Assembly (NCBI RefSeq): GCF_000482365.1
Contig: NZ_KI535306.1
Span: 236,713-300,712, forward strand
DNA length: 64,000 nucleotides
From: Porphyromonas uenonis DSM 23387 = JCM 13868
GTDB taxonomy: Bacteria > Bacteroidota > Bacteroidia > Bacteroidales > Porphyromonadaceae
Direction: 5' to 3'
Shown here: in pieces, positions 6,548-14,664 of the stretch
Layout of the letters: each line of letters starts with the position of its first letter
Position numbering within the stretch: position 1 is the first letter of the stretch
Translations under genes and position numbers: made by a program
The notes under the pieces: generated by a model
The model's database searches: none
What the model was told of the DNA's origin: nothing
The model's input: only the letters and a program-made list of their open reading frames with translations

Positions 6548-9268
6548 TTAGAACTCCTGACCCATGACGATGTGAATGTTGCTACCGCCACGCTGTGAGG
6601 AGCCGTCGGGCTTGTCAAAGCCATAGCCCCAGTCCAGTCCGAGCATACCAAGGAAAGGTAGCGTGATACGGAAGCCGACACCGGCGGAGCGCTTGAGGTT
6701 GAAGGCGTTGAAGTTGCTGATGTCTCGCCACGCATTACCAGCCTCGAGGAAGGCGACGGCCCAGACATTGTACTGCCCCTCGAAGAGGATCGGCATACGT
6801 AGCTCAGCCATCATACGCATATAGGCGTAAGCGTAGTCATAGTTGCCACCAGCGATCGAGCCGTTGCTATATCCACGTAGCGGGATGGTCTCGTTGAGGA
6901 AGTTGCCTACGTAGCCACTCATATTGTCACCACCCATGTAGTAGGTGCCGAAGGGTGAGCGCTTGAACGGTGTGTAGTGACCGATGAAGCCCGCATCTAG
7001 ACGCGTCATGAGGACGGGCGTATACTTCACAGTGACAGGGTTCATGAGCGGGGTGAAGACCTTGCCCGAGAACTTCCACTTGTGGTACTCGACAAAGCGG
7101 TAGCGATCCTCCGACTTGAGATTGATGTTGGAGTAGTCGATGCCGTCCCAGAGGGAGTATGGAGGTGTGGCACTGACGGACAGCGTAAAGGAGGAGCCAC
7201 GACGGGTGTAGATCGGGTTGTCGATCGAGTTGCGCGAGAGCGCCAGTGTGAGGCTTATGTCGTTAGCGTGACCATTGTGAAAGCCTTGGAAGGTTTCGTA
7301 GACCCAATCACGGAGGTAGTAGTGGGTATAGTTGAGCGTAGCATTGACATTAAACCAGTTGTCTGGCCAGTTGAGTCGCTTACCGAAGCCGACCGTTGCT
7401 CCGAAGATGTGCATGGACTGGTTGGGGTTGTAGGAGTTTTCCATCAGCGACTGCCTGTACCCACCATCGTAGCCATAGCCACCGTAACCGCCATAGCCGT
7501 AACCACCGTAACCACCATAGCCTCCGTATCCGCCATAGTAGCCTGGGTAGTAGCCCATCCCCTGCGTACGGTTGTTATAGTAACGGGTATCGATAGCGGT
7601 CTGCATGGAGTAGAAGAGCGACGCCGTAAAGAAGTTCGGGCGCTTGCCACCAAACCAGGGATCGGAGAATTGTAAGCTGAAGGAGTGGTAGTAGCGACCA
7701 TTACTCATCGCATTGAGGGAGAGGGTCTGGCCATCGCCCTGCGGGATGAGACCACGGTACGCCTTCGGGTGGAAGAGGTTGTAGATCGAGAAGTTGGTAA
7801 AGTTGATACCCGCACGTCCGATGATACCGGCCTGAGACCAACCGAAGGAGAGCTCAAACTTGTCATTGTTCCTGCGCTGCAGCGAGTACTCTATATCTAC
7901 GGTACCCTCCTGAGGGTTGGGGATTGGCGTGGGGAAGCTCTTCTCTGGATCAAAGTGTCCGAGCTGGTTGAGCGTCATCCAGGAGTTCATCATATCCTCC
8001 TTGCTAAAGAGCTTGCCTGGCTTCGTATAGAGCTCACGACGGATCACCTCCTCGTAGATGTCATGGTTGCCTCGTATGATCACCTTGTCGATGGTAGCCT
8101 GCGGGCCCTCGACAATGCGCAGATCGAGCGATACGGAGTCGCCCTCGACGTAGGTCTCCACGGGGTCTATGCCTGAGAATATATAGCCGTTGTTGTAGTA
8201 GAGGTTGGCGACAGCATCGTCCTCGGCGTAAAGACGCTTCGTAAGACGATCCTGATCATAGACGTCTCCGTGCTGCATACCGAGCATAGCCTCGAGAAGG
8301 GGCGTGGGGAACTTCGTATTGCCGACGAAGTTGATATCCTTGATGTAGTAGCGATGCCCCTCGGAGATGTTGATGAAGATATCGATCTGCTTATCGTTCT
8401 TCGGATTGCGAGCGATGGAGTCTGAGAGAATCTCCGCATCGCGGTAGCCCGCCTTGTGATAAGCATTTAGGATGTTGCGCAAGTCCTCCTGATAAGTGTC
8501 TTGGATAAACTTCTTGCTCTGGAAGAGCTCTAGGAGCGAGTTCCAGAGGTTGCCACGATTGAGACGGAAGGTTTCGTTCGTCTTCTTCATCGCCTTACGC
8601 AGATCGGTGTCGGATAGCGCCTTATTGCCCGAGAAGTAGATGTTAGCGATCTTCGTCTTGTACTTCTTATCGACCGTGATGCCGAGCTTGACATACCCTT
8701 CACGAGATAGGTCAGGTTGCTGGTCGAAGGTGACCTCCATCTCGCTATAGCCCTTCTCATTGTAATACTTCTGTATCAGTTGCTCCGTGCGGTCGAGGAC
8801 GTTGGGCGAGAGCTGCATGCTCTCTCGTAGCCCCGTCTTGGTCTGCAGGTCTTCCTGCTCGGACTTCTTAATGTTGTGGTAGGTGACCGAGGCAATACGA
8901 GGATGCTGCTCCAGCTGCACCTCCAGCCACACTTTGTCGCCCACATACTTAGTCACGAGTACACGTGCATTGGCAAAGGCGCCATTGCGTGTGAACTGCT
9001 GTACCACAGCACTCGTCGCCACTCCTGGTATCTCTATCTGATTCCCCACCTTGAGACCCGTATAGCCTAGCAAGACCTCCTGATCGTACCCTTGAGCACC
9101 AGTGATGGTCACGCCCGCGATGGTCTTGGTGACGGGATGAGCGTAGTCGATCTTGGGGGCATAGATCGTGTCGGCTGGGGTGGTAGCAACTTGTGCACTC
9201 GCTGTGGTCACCGCGAGGAGCGCTATAAGTGCGAAGAGTATATTGTGATATCGTTGCATTGTCATCAT
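6548..9268 (-). CDS. bamA: Outer-membrane protein assembly factor BamA
   Basis: This 906-residue protein has a signal peptide (to about residue 26), five POTRA-like domains (about 45-430; one carries YYNEKGYSEMEVTF, another FVGNTKFPTPLLEAMLGMQHGDVYDQDRL), then a 16-strand barrel ending in NIHIVMGQEF. The strand-conserved segments YMGGDNMSGY, ETIPLRGYSNGS and GLDWGYGFDKP are typical BamA/Omp85 regions. It inserts beta-barrel proteins into the outer membrane. An unusual Gly/Tyr-rich repeat (about residues 570-605, runs of GGYGGYGY) sits in the barrel. Alternative ATGs at 9265 and 9259 fit the signal peptide equally well. uppS lies 39 bp upstream. Confidence 0.95.
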   Translation of the reverse strand: MMTMQRYHNILFALIALLAVTTASAQVATTPADTIYAPKIDYAHPVTKTIAGVTITGAQGYDQEVLLGYTGLKVGNQIEIPGVATSAVVQQFTRNGAFANARVLVTKYVGDKVWLEVQLEQHPRIASVTYHNIKKSEQEDLQTKTGLRESMQLSPNVLDRTEQLIQKYYNEKGYSEMEVTFDQQPDLSREGYVKLGITVDKKYKTKIANIYFSGNKALSDTDLRKAMKKTNETFRLNRGNLWNSLLELFQSKKFIQDTYQEDLRNILNAYHKAGYRDAEILSDSIARNPKNDKQIDIFINISEGHRYYIKDINFVGNTKFPTPLLEAMLGMQHGDVYDQDRLTKRLYAEDDAVANLYYNNGYIFSGIDPVETYVEGDSVSLDLRIVEGPQATIDKVIIRGNHDIYEEVIRRELYTKPGKLFSKEDMMNSWMTLNQLGHFDPEKSFPTPIPNPQEGTVDIEYSLQRRNNDKFELSFGWSQAGIIGRAGINFTNFSIYNLFHPKAYRGLIPQGDGQTLSLNAMSNGRYYHSFSLQFSDPWFGGKRPNFFTASLFYSMQTAIDTRYYNNRTQGMGYYPGYYGGYGGYGGYGGYGYGGYGGYGYDGGYRQSLMENSYNPNQSMHIFGATVGFGKRLNWPDNWFNVNATLNYTHYYLRDWVYETFQGFHNGHANDISLTLALSRNSIDNPIYTRRGSSFTLSVSATPPYSLWDGIDYSNINLKSEDRYRFVEYHKWKFSGKVFTPLMNPVTVKYTPVLMTRLDAGFIGHYTPFKRSPFGTYYMGGDNMSGYVGNFLNETIPLRGYSNGSIAGGNYDYAYAYMRMMAELRMPILFEGQYNVWAVAFLEAGNAWRDISNFNAFNLKRSAGVGFRITLPFLGMLGLDWGYGFDKPDGSSQRGGSNIHIVMGQEF

Positions 9269-9307
9269 TAGGAGATCAGATGGGTCTGTGATGTATGGGT
9301 CTTTGTT

Positions 9308-10024
9308 TTACTGTGGCACCGTGCCGAAGCGTCGCTGGCGTAAGGCAAAGTCTGCAAGCGCCTTGTCCAGCTCTGCCTCATCAAAGTCCGGCCATAATGT
9401 GTCTGTGAAGTACAGCTCTGTGTAAGCTGATTGGAGTAGGAGAAAGTTCGAGAGCCTCTGCTCTCCACCTGTACGAATGAGCAGGTCGGGCATCGGCATG
9501 CCACTGGTGTAGAGATAGTCATTGATCAGATCGGTGCGTGACAAGTCGTCATTACTGAGACGTCCCGACTGCACATCCGCAACGATATGCTGTATCGCAT
9601 GACTGACCTCCGTATAGGAGGAGTAGCTCAGCGCCATGCCTAGGGTGATCCGCTTGCCATCCTTGGTCTGCTCCATGGAGTCTCTGAGCTGCGCTGCTGT
9701 CTCGGCGGGGAGCTGGTCAATATCTCCGATAGCTCGTAGCCGCACCCCCTCCTCGATGAAGCGAGGCGTGTAGTGATGTAGCCCCTCTGCTAGAAGCTGC
9801 ATGATATAGTTAACCTCAGGCTCTGGGCGGTTCCAGTTCTCTGTACTGAAGGCGTACACCGTCAGGTATGGGATGCCCCGCTCGGCTACGGCACTGAGGA
9901 TAGTCTCCAGCGCGTCGACACCCTGCTTGTGTCCATAGCTACGCGACAAGCCTCGTCGCTGAGCCCAGCGCCCATTGCCGTCCATGATGATGGCTATATG
10001 TTGCGGTGTCTGCTGTTTCATCAT
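9308..10024 (-). CDS. uppS: Isoprenyl (undecaprenyl diphosphate) synthase UppS
   Basis: This 238-residue cis-prenyltransferase has the signatures AIIMDGNGRWA (catalytic Asp), GHKQGVDALE, VYAFSTENWNRP and the C-terminal RTGGEQRLSNFLL followed by SAYTELYFTDTLWPDF. It condenses isopentenyl diphosphates onto farnesyl diphosphate to make the C55 carrier used for peptidoglycan and O-polysaccharide. The length is normal for the family. Its start overlaps the stop of the upstream 10021-10755 gene by 4 bp, implying translational coupling, and it heads into bamA, an order common in Bacteroidota. Confidence 0.95.
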   Translation of the reverse strand: MMKQQTPQHIAIIMDGNGRWAQRRGLSRSYGHKQGVDALETILSAVAERGIPYLTVYAFSTENWNRPEPEVNYIMQLLAEGLHHYTPRFIEEGVRLRAIGDIDQLPAETAAQLRDSMEQTKDGKRITLGMALSYSSYTEVSHAIQHIVADVQSGRLSNDDLSRTDLINDYLYTSGMPMPDLLIRTGGEQRLSNFLLLQSAYTELYFTDTLWPDFDEAELDKALADFALRQRRFGTVPQ

Positions 10025-10755
10025 TTTGGTGTCTGCCAGTTAGGGTAGCTGTCCGATCCGTGGCAAGGTTCGCTGCGCTTGCCAAATTCATAGGTTATAC
10101 TCACGATCAAGCCTATCGTAGCGTCGCCCCCCTTGATCCAGTTCGCAGGCATCCCGTAAGGGTTGTTGAGCCAGCCCGTCTGCTCCGTAGGCGTGTCCAG
10201 GTGGGAGCTAAGGTAATAGATACCTTGCAGCGCGGCGATCAGGTTAAGACGATTGCGAAGCTTGTACTTGATCCCCGTCTTGATGCCAGCCCCTGGCAGG
10301 AAAGCCATCTTGTGCCCCGAAAGCGTCGTACCGACACTGAGGCCAGCACCTATATAAGGTACCAAAGAGCGAGTCTGCAGGTAGCGAAACTTGTCGCTGT
10401 AGTGAGCGAAGTTGTACTCCGCCCAGCCGTTTAGCGTCAGCAGATGAGAGGCTCCACGGGTAGCTTGATTAGCCTCTCTAGCCTGCGGATAGTCTGTCTG
10501 CGCATAGCGACAGTCGAAGGGGAGGAAGCTGTAGCCCAGTTCACCCGAAAAGGCCAACCGGAAGTTGTGATTGTAGCGAAAAGCCACTCCGCCCGTTCCC
10601 CCTATCGGTACGAAGGGAATACGTCTATTGGCATTCCCCAGATAGGACGCAGCACCTACATATCCTCCCATCTCATAGCGATACTCCTGCGCCGTCAGCG
10701 AGACAGCACAGAGCATCAGGAGGAGAGGAGCCAGAAGGCGAGAGCGGGTCGACAT
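10021..10755 (-). CDS. DUF6089-like small outer-membrane beta-barrel protein
   Basis: This 244-residue protein has a signal peptide (MSTRSRLLAPLLLMLCAVSLTAQ), followed by EYRYEMGGYVGAASYLGNANR and alternating amphipathic strands typical of an 8-10 strand barrel. In Bacteroidota a protein of this kind (DUF6089) regularly precedes uppS-bamA. Function is unknown; the neighbourhood suggests envelope biogenesis. The stop overlaps the uppS start (ATGA). The last residues (about 225-244) are polar and lie past the final strand (IGLIVSITYEFG). Confidence 0.75.
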   Translation of the reverse strand: MSTRSRLLAPLLLMLCAVSLTAQEYRYEMGGYVGAASYLGNANRRIPFVPIGGTGGVAFRYNHNFRLAFSGELGYSFLPFDCRYAQTDYPQAREANQATRGASHLLTLNGWAEYNFAHYSDKFRYLQTRSLVPYIGAGLSVGTTLSGHKMAFLPGAGIKTGIKYKLRNRLNLIAALQGIYYLSSHLDTPTEQTGWLNNPYGMPANWIKGGDATIGLIVSITYEFGKRSEPCHGSDSYPNWQTPK

Positions 10756-10773
10756 AGGTCTGCGAGGGTATAC

Positions 10774-12144
10774 TTACTGAAAGCGAATAGGCTGCCCGAT
10801 CCAAAGCGTGGGAGCCCCACCCTTCAGTCCGCCAAAGAGGTAAATGCGACCATCATCGCCACGGTAAAGCGCTAAGCCACGCTGCTGCGTCTGCGACTTG
10901 TCATAGTAGAGAGCTGGAAGTATCGACTCCTCTGTCAATGGCTGCCATACAGTGCCGTAGTCTAGCGATACGTAGACACGCATCACTGGTTGCTCAGCAT
11001 GCTTAGGACGAGCTGCAGGCTTGACAAGCAGTATCGTCTGGTCTTGTGGCTCATAGATCATAGCTCCTGGCAGATTGCTCGGCCAGATCTTGCTTACGAC
11101 TTTGGCATCGTGAGGCGTAAGCCAGTCACGGCCGTTGGAAGAGGTGTAGACCAGTGCCGTGGTATCTGCTACGGAGCCTCCGATGAGAAACGCTACAGGA
11201 TGATGCTCGACGGTGAACGAGAGACGAGCGTTGTCCTCTAGAGGGAAAGCCTTCGGAACTCGTATGCCACGCTCACTGCCGAAGTGTACGCCATCGGTAG
11301 ACTTCACAGCCACAAGAGGGGTATTCTCTCCTCTGTAGTATAGGTTGCCCAAGAGGTAAGAAGCTCTACCAGGCAAAGCGTTGCTCTGGTTCCACTTACC
11401 ACCCTGATGCTCATAGATAGTCGCCTGTCCGCTCTCCTGCAGACAGAGGATTGCATCACTGCCACCCTGCTCTGCGATGTCCATAATGGGTGAGTCGAGC
11501 ATCGTAGGTATCGTCACCTCTTGCCATAGCTCAGGCTCCTTGTGTGAGGCGCGCCATAGATGCCTCTCGGTAGCGGTACGGGCAAAGTAGTAGTAAGCCT
11601 CGCCATTGTCCACGAGACGGCTCAAGACGATATTCTCATTCGTCGCTGTGGCTGGCGCTGCGTGCGCTGACTTCGTCCATGTGTGGGTGTAGGGATCACG
11701 GTCATAGACGTTTATCTTAAGCTCGTACTCCTTGGTTAGGGAGGTATTCTTACGATGATGCATCACGATGCGCACCCCATCGGCATACTTGGACATGTTG
11801 ACCGTGTCCAGCCCAGACGTTGAGGACTGCTCGACACCGCCTATGTAAACCTTAGGCAGTGCATCTGGTGAGGCCGTAATCTTCAACTTGACCGTTCCAA
11901 TTTTTGTTCCCTTAGGTAGCGGACGAGCGTTGTATATCAGTCCTTTCCGGTGATCTATAGAGAAGATCGTTTTCTCCAGTTCAGGGACAGACTTGTCACT
12001 CATCTTGAGCTCTGAGATCAGTACGCTCTCTACCTGCACATCCTCTACGAGCGCCTTGCGCTGGCAGGAGGGCAAGCTGATGAGCGGTAGCAAAGCTACA
12101 GCGAGGAGTAGGTATCTATGGAGAGATTGTATGGTGCGAATCAT
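10774..12144 (-). CDS. DUF6242-like lipoprotein with kelch/sialidase-type repeats
   Basis: About 456 residues from the ATG at 12144. The longer frame start at 12168 falls inside the predicted -7 promoter box, so it is rejected. The signal peptide ends in a lipobox (LISLPSC). The N-terminal third (LPKGTKIGTVKLKITASPDA, KEYELKINVYDRDPYTHTWTK) resembles the DUF6242 beta domain. The rest contains repeated 'Ser-x-Asp-Gly' style blades (YTSSNGRDWLTPH, SLDYGTVWQPLT) suggesting a beta-propeller. It is probably surface or periplasmic; no enzymatic motif was recognised. It heads the gene cluster leading into uppS-bamA, 18 bp before the DUF6089-like gene. Confidence 0.7.
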   Translation of the reverse strand: MIRTIQSLHRYLLLAVALLPLISLPSCQRKALVEDVQVESVLISELKMSDKSVPELEKTIFSIDHRKGLIYNARPLPKGTKIGTVKLKITASPDALPKVYIGGVEQSSTSGLDTVNMSKYADGVRIVMHHRKNTSLTKEYELKINVYDRDPYTHTWTKSAHAAPATATNENIVLSRLVDNGEAYYYFARTATERHLWRASHKEPELWQEVTIPTMLDSPIMDIAEQGGSDAILCLQESGQATIYEHQGGKWNQSNALPGRASYLLGNLYYRGENTPLVAVKSTDGVHFGSERGIRVPKAFPLEDNARLSFTVEHHPVAFLIGGSVADTTALVYTSSNGRDWLTPHDAKVVSKIWPSNLPGAMIYEPQDQTILLVKPAARPKHAEQPVMRVYVSLDYGTVWQPLTEESILPALYYDKSQTQQRGLALYRGDDGRIYLFGGLKGGAPTLWIGQPIRFQ

Positions 12145-12165
12145 ATAGAATACTTGATATGAAGA

Positions 12166-12173
12166 CAAAGATA
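12166..12173 (-). promoter_or_regulatory. Predicted -7 element for the 12144-10774 gene
   Basis: TATCTTTG on the minus strand, matching the Bacteroidota TAnnTTTG element, 22 bp before the chosen ATG at 12144. It probably drives the DUF6242-DUF6089-uppS-bamA-skp series. Confidence 0.6.
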
Positions 12174-12186
12174 CTACTTCCCGCGA

Positions 12187-12327
12187 AAATAGAGATTAGA
12201 CTTTAGAGATTAGAGGTTAGAAATTAGACTTTAGAGATTAGAGGTTAGAGACGCTACACGCTCCCAAGAGGATACGAGAAGAGATCTAATCTCTAACTTC
12301 TAAACTCTAACTTCTAAAGTCTAAAGT
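12187..12327. repeat. TTAGAGR-type heptad repeat forming a large inverted repeat
   Basis: The left arm (about 12193-12250) is built from units such as TTAGAGATTAGAGGTTAGA. The right arm (about 12283-12327) carries the complement (CTAATCTCTAACTTCTAAA and similar). The two arms can pair into a long imperfect hairpin directly behind the apbC stop codon, so it may act as that gene's transcript end. Single-armed versions occur at 15775-15800 and 41415-41452. Confidence 0.75.
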
Positions 12328-13443
12328 CTAATGCGACACGTGCACCCGCTTGGTGGCGGGAGCCATCGTTAGTCTCTCCTGCACGCGCTCCGTCACAGCC
12401 GTGGCTAGTTCAGTGAAGTAGTGACTCATCACCTGGTCACTCTGTGCTGCTATCGGCTCTCCCGCATCGCCAGCCTCGCAGACACTCTGCACGAGTGGCA
12501 GCTGACCCAGGAGCGGGATGTGGAATTGCTCGGCCAATCGCTTACCCCCGTCACGACCGAAGATGTAGTACTTATTGTTGGGTAGCTCGGCAGGCGTAAA
12601 CCAAGACATATTTTCCACCAAGCCGAGGATAGGTACATTGACAGGATCCGTTTGGAAGAGGTTGATCCCCTTCATCGCATCAACGAGAGCCACCTCTTGC
12701 GGTGTGGTCACCACAATAGCGCCCGTGAGCGGTAGTGTCTGTACCAGCGTCAGGGCTATATCGCCTGTCCCAGGAGGCATGTCGATGAGTAGGTAGTCCA
12801 GCTCTCCCCAATGACCCTCGGTGAGCAACTGCTTGAGCGCATTCGAAGCCATCGTACCACGCCATAGGAGCGCTTGGTTGGGACTTACGAAGAAGCCGAT
12901 GGAGAGCATCTTGATCCCTTCCGTCACGACGATCGGAGCGATGCGATCCTTGCCGTCCACCTCCTCAGCCACAGGTCGAGCGTCCTCACAGTGAAACATC
13001 TTAGGCATCGACGGACCATAGATGTCGGCATCGAGGAGCCCTACTCTATACCCTTGGCGAGCTAGAGCCACCGCCAGATTGCTCGTGACTGTACTCTTGC
13101 CCACGCCCCCCTTGCCACTGAAGATGGCGATCGTGTTAGAAACCATCGGGAGCGGGTTCTCCACCTCAGGCTGCTCCGGCTCCTCTCTAAAGGTTGCCTT
13201 GATACGACCCGCCACATCTGCCTTGGCGTCCAGGAAGGTGAGGATAGCGGTCTCTGCCGCTTTGACCACGGAGCGAGCAAACGGATCTCGCACACGGGGG
13301 AAGTGTAGCGTCAGAGAGATCTGCCGTCCATTGATCTGTATGTCGTCTGTCACGATACCTGACGTGACAATGTCTGTACCCGTACCTGGATAGCGCACAT
13401 TGCGCAGCGCATCAAGTACCTGCTCGGTTGTATAGCTATTCAT
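12328..13443 (-). CDS. apbC: Mrp/ApbC-family P-loop ATPase, Fe-S cluster carrier
   Basis: This 371-residue protein has an N-terminal MIP18/DUF59 domain (about 1-90) and a Mrp NTPase domain. The latter carries the deviant Walker A IFSGKGGVGKSTVTSN (near residue 110), LLDADIYGPSMPKMF, and DYLLIDMPPGTGDIALT. Such proteins assemble and transfer [4Fe-4S] clusters in the cytoplasm. The C-terminal CxxC that bridges the cluster in many homologues is absent: the matching segment reads ENMSWFTPAELPNNKYYIFG. From memory this variant is usual in Bacteroidota. It lies 29 bp after trmB, probably the same operon. Confidence 0.93.
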   Translation of the reverse strand: MNSYTTEQVLDALRNVRYPGTGTDIVTSGIVTDDIQINGRQISLTLHFPRVRDPFARSVVKAAETAILTFLDAKADVAGRIKATFREEPEQPEVENPLPMVSNTIAIFSGKGGVGKSTVTSNLAVALARQGYRVGLLDADIYGPSMPKMFHCEDARPVAEEVDGKDRIAPIVVTEGIKMLSIGFFVSPNQALLWRGTMASNALKQLLTEGHWGELDYLLIDMPPGTGDIALTLVQTLPLTGAIVVTTPQEVALVDAMKGINLFQTDPVNVPILGLVENMSWFTPAELPNNKYYIFGRDGGKRLAEQFHIPLLGQLPLVQSVCEAGDAGEPIAAQSDQVMSHYFTELATAVTERVQERLTMAPATKRVHVSH

Positions 13444-13472
13444 ATCTTGTTTCGATTACTTGGTCTGAGCTT

Positions 13473-14267
13473 TTATTCTTCCTGAGCAAACGCCCGCTCC
13501 ACTTGATGCAGGAGTCCACCCGGGACCTGCGACCAACTGGTATAGTCGTCATGCTCCGGCTCACTCTCGGGCTCTAGCCACTGCTCGCGCATAGGTAGGG
13601 CAAAGCGGATATACTTGATCACCTTACCTCTCCCCAGCCACTGCTTCTCGTAGTGAGTCAGGACACGTGGTATGCCGTACTGTGTCAGCGGAGCTTCCTC
13701 TTGATAAAGGTCTGGCAGCGCCACGATAGGCTCCACGCCATTGACCTCCAGCAAGCTCAGCGTGTACTCATAGAGGAAGGTGCTGTCGGTCTTAAGGTGC
13801 ACCACCCCATCGGGCTTGAGATAGCGGTTGTAACTAGCCAAGAAAGCTGACGAGAGAAGTCTAGCACGTGTGCGCTTCATCTGCGGGTCGGGGAAAGTGA
13901 TCCAGAGCTCACTCACCTCACCAGGGGCAAAGGCAAGTGGCAATAAGTTAATGTCCGTGCGCAGGAAAGCTGCGTTGGTCAGCCCTTTGTCTAGAGCCTC
14001 CGTAGCGCCATGCCACATACGTGCGCCCTTGCGGTCCACGCCAATATAGTTGTGCGTAGCATCTTGATGAGCCAGAGCCACCGTGTACTCACCTCGTCCG
14101 CAGCCCAACTCTAGGACGAGCGGACGATCCGCGTCAAAGGCTCGCTGGCTCCACCCGCCAGCTATCTCTCCCGCCACCTCTGGTGAGGAGAGCTCCGCAT
14201 AGCCATACTCATATACGTTGGGATAGCTATGCAGGTCGGCAAATTTCTCCAGCTTACGTCTAGCCAT
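13473..14267 (-). CDS. trmB: tRNA (guanine-N7-)-methyltransferase TrmB
   Basis: This 264-residue protein is a SAM-dependent methyltransferase with motif I VLELGCGRGEYTVALA (about residue 50), YIGVDRKGARMWHGA, and ELWITFPDPQMKRTRARLLS, the TrmB signature. Later come HLKTDSTFLYEYTL and LTHYEKQWLGRGKVIKYIRF. It makes m7G46 in the tRNA variable loop. An acidic tail of about 30 residues extends beyond the core. It lies 19 bp behind the small acidic gene and 29 bp before apbC. Confidence 0.95.
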   Translation of the reverse strand: MARRKLEKFADLHSYPNVYEYGYAELSSPEVAGEIAGGWSQRAFDADRPLVLELGCGRGEYTVALAHQDATHNYIGVDRKGARMWHGATEALDKGLTNAAFLRTDINLLPLAFAPGEVSELWITFPDPQMKRTRARLLSSAFLASYNRYLKPDGVVHLKTDSTFLYEYTLSLLEVNGVEPIVALPDLYQEEAPLTQYGIPRVLTHYEKQWLGRGKVIKYIRFALPMREQWLEPESEPEHDDYTSWSQVPGGLLHQVERAFAQEE

Positions 14268-14286
14268 AGGCGCTCCTCAGGATCGA

Positions 14287-14622
14287 TTATTCCTGATCCT
14301 CATCGGTGTCTATGACATCGACCAGCCCCTCCTCGGCATAGTAGTCGTAGAGCGTAGAGACAAGATCGTACGCATCGTCCTCGTGCATCTTGACGCCCAT
14401 ATCCTGACTCAAGTGATCAGAGACATAGGCTGCCATTGCGTCTATGTCTAGGCAGACCTCCTCATCATCGCCCTGCGTCTCAGTATAGTCGTCACAGAGA
14501 TCCATCACGTAGAGAAAGATCTCATCATCGTCATACTCCTTGATAAAGGAGGGATCGAGATGATCGCGCAGGTAGTGGACCGCGCCTCGATCGATCTGCT
14601 CAAAGTCTAAGTCTGCCATCAT
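14287..14622 (-). CDS. Small highly acidic protein of unknown function
   Basis: 111 residues, very rich in Asp and Glu (for example EYDDDEIFLYVMDLCDDYTE and EDDAYDLVSTLYDYYAEEGL), with no signal peptide or membrane segment. It looks helical and soluble. The tight position between meaB (42 bp) and trmB (19 bp), and the lack of any competing gene, support it as real. I do not recognise the family; similar short acidic proteins are annotated as hypothetical in Bacteroidota. Confidence 0.75.
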   Translation of the reverse strand: MMADLDFEQIDRGAVHYLRDHLDPSFIKEYDDDEIFLYVMDLCDDYTETQGDDEEVCLDIDAMAAYVSDHLSQDMGVKMHEDDAYDLVSTLYDYYAEEGLVDVIDTDEDQE

Positions 14623-14664
14623 ACTATAATTATATGTGTAGGTTAAATGTTGTCACTCGCTCCA

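Noticed and set aside
5932..6768. Long start for the proximal skp gene
   Set aside because: The extra 106 residues overlap bamA and lack a signal; the ATG at 6450 gives a clean signal peptide.
7082..7675. 197-codon plus-strand open frame opposite bamA
   Set aside because: It is the antisense shadow of the barrel and Gly/Tyr repeat; no start context or family resemblance.
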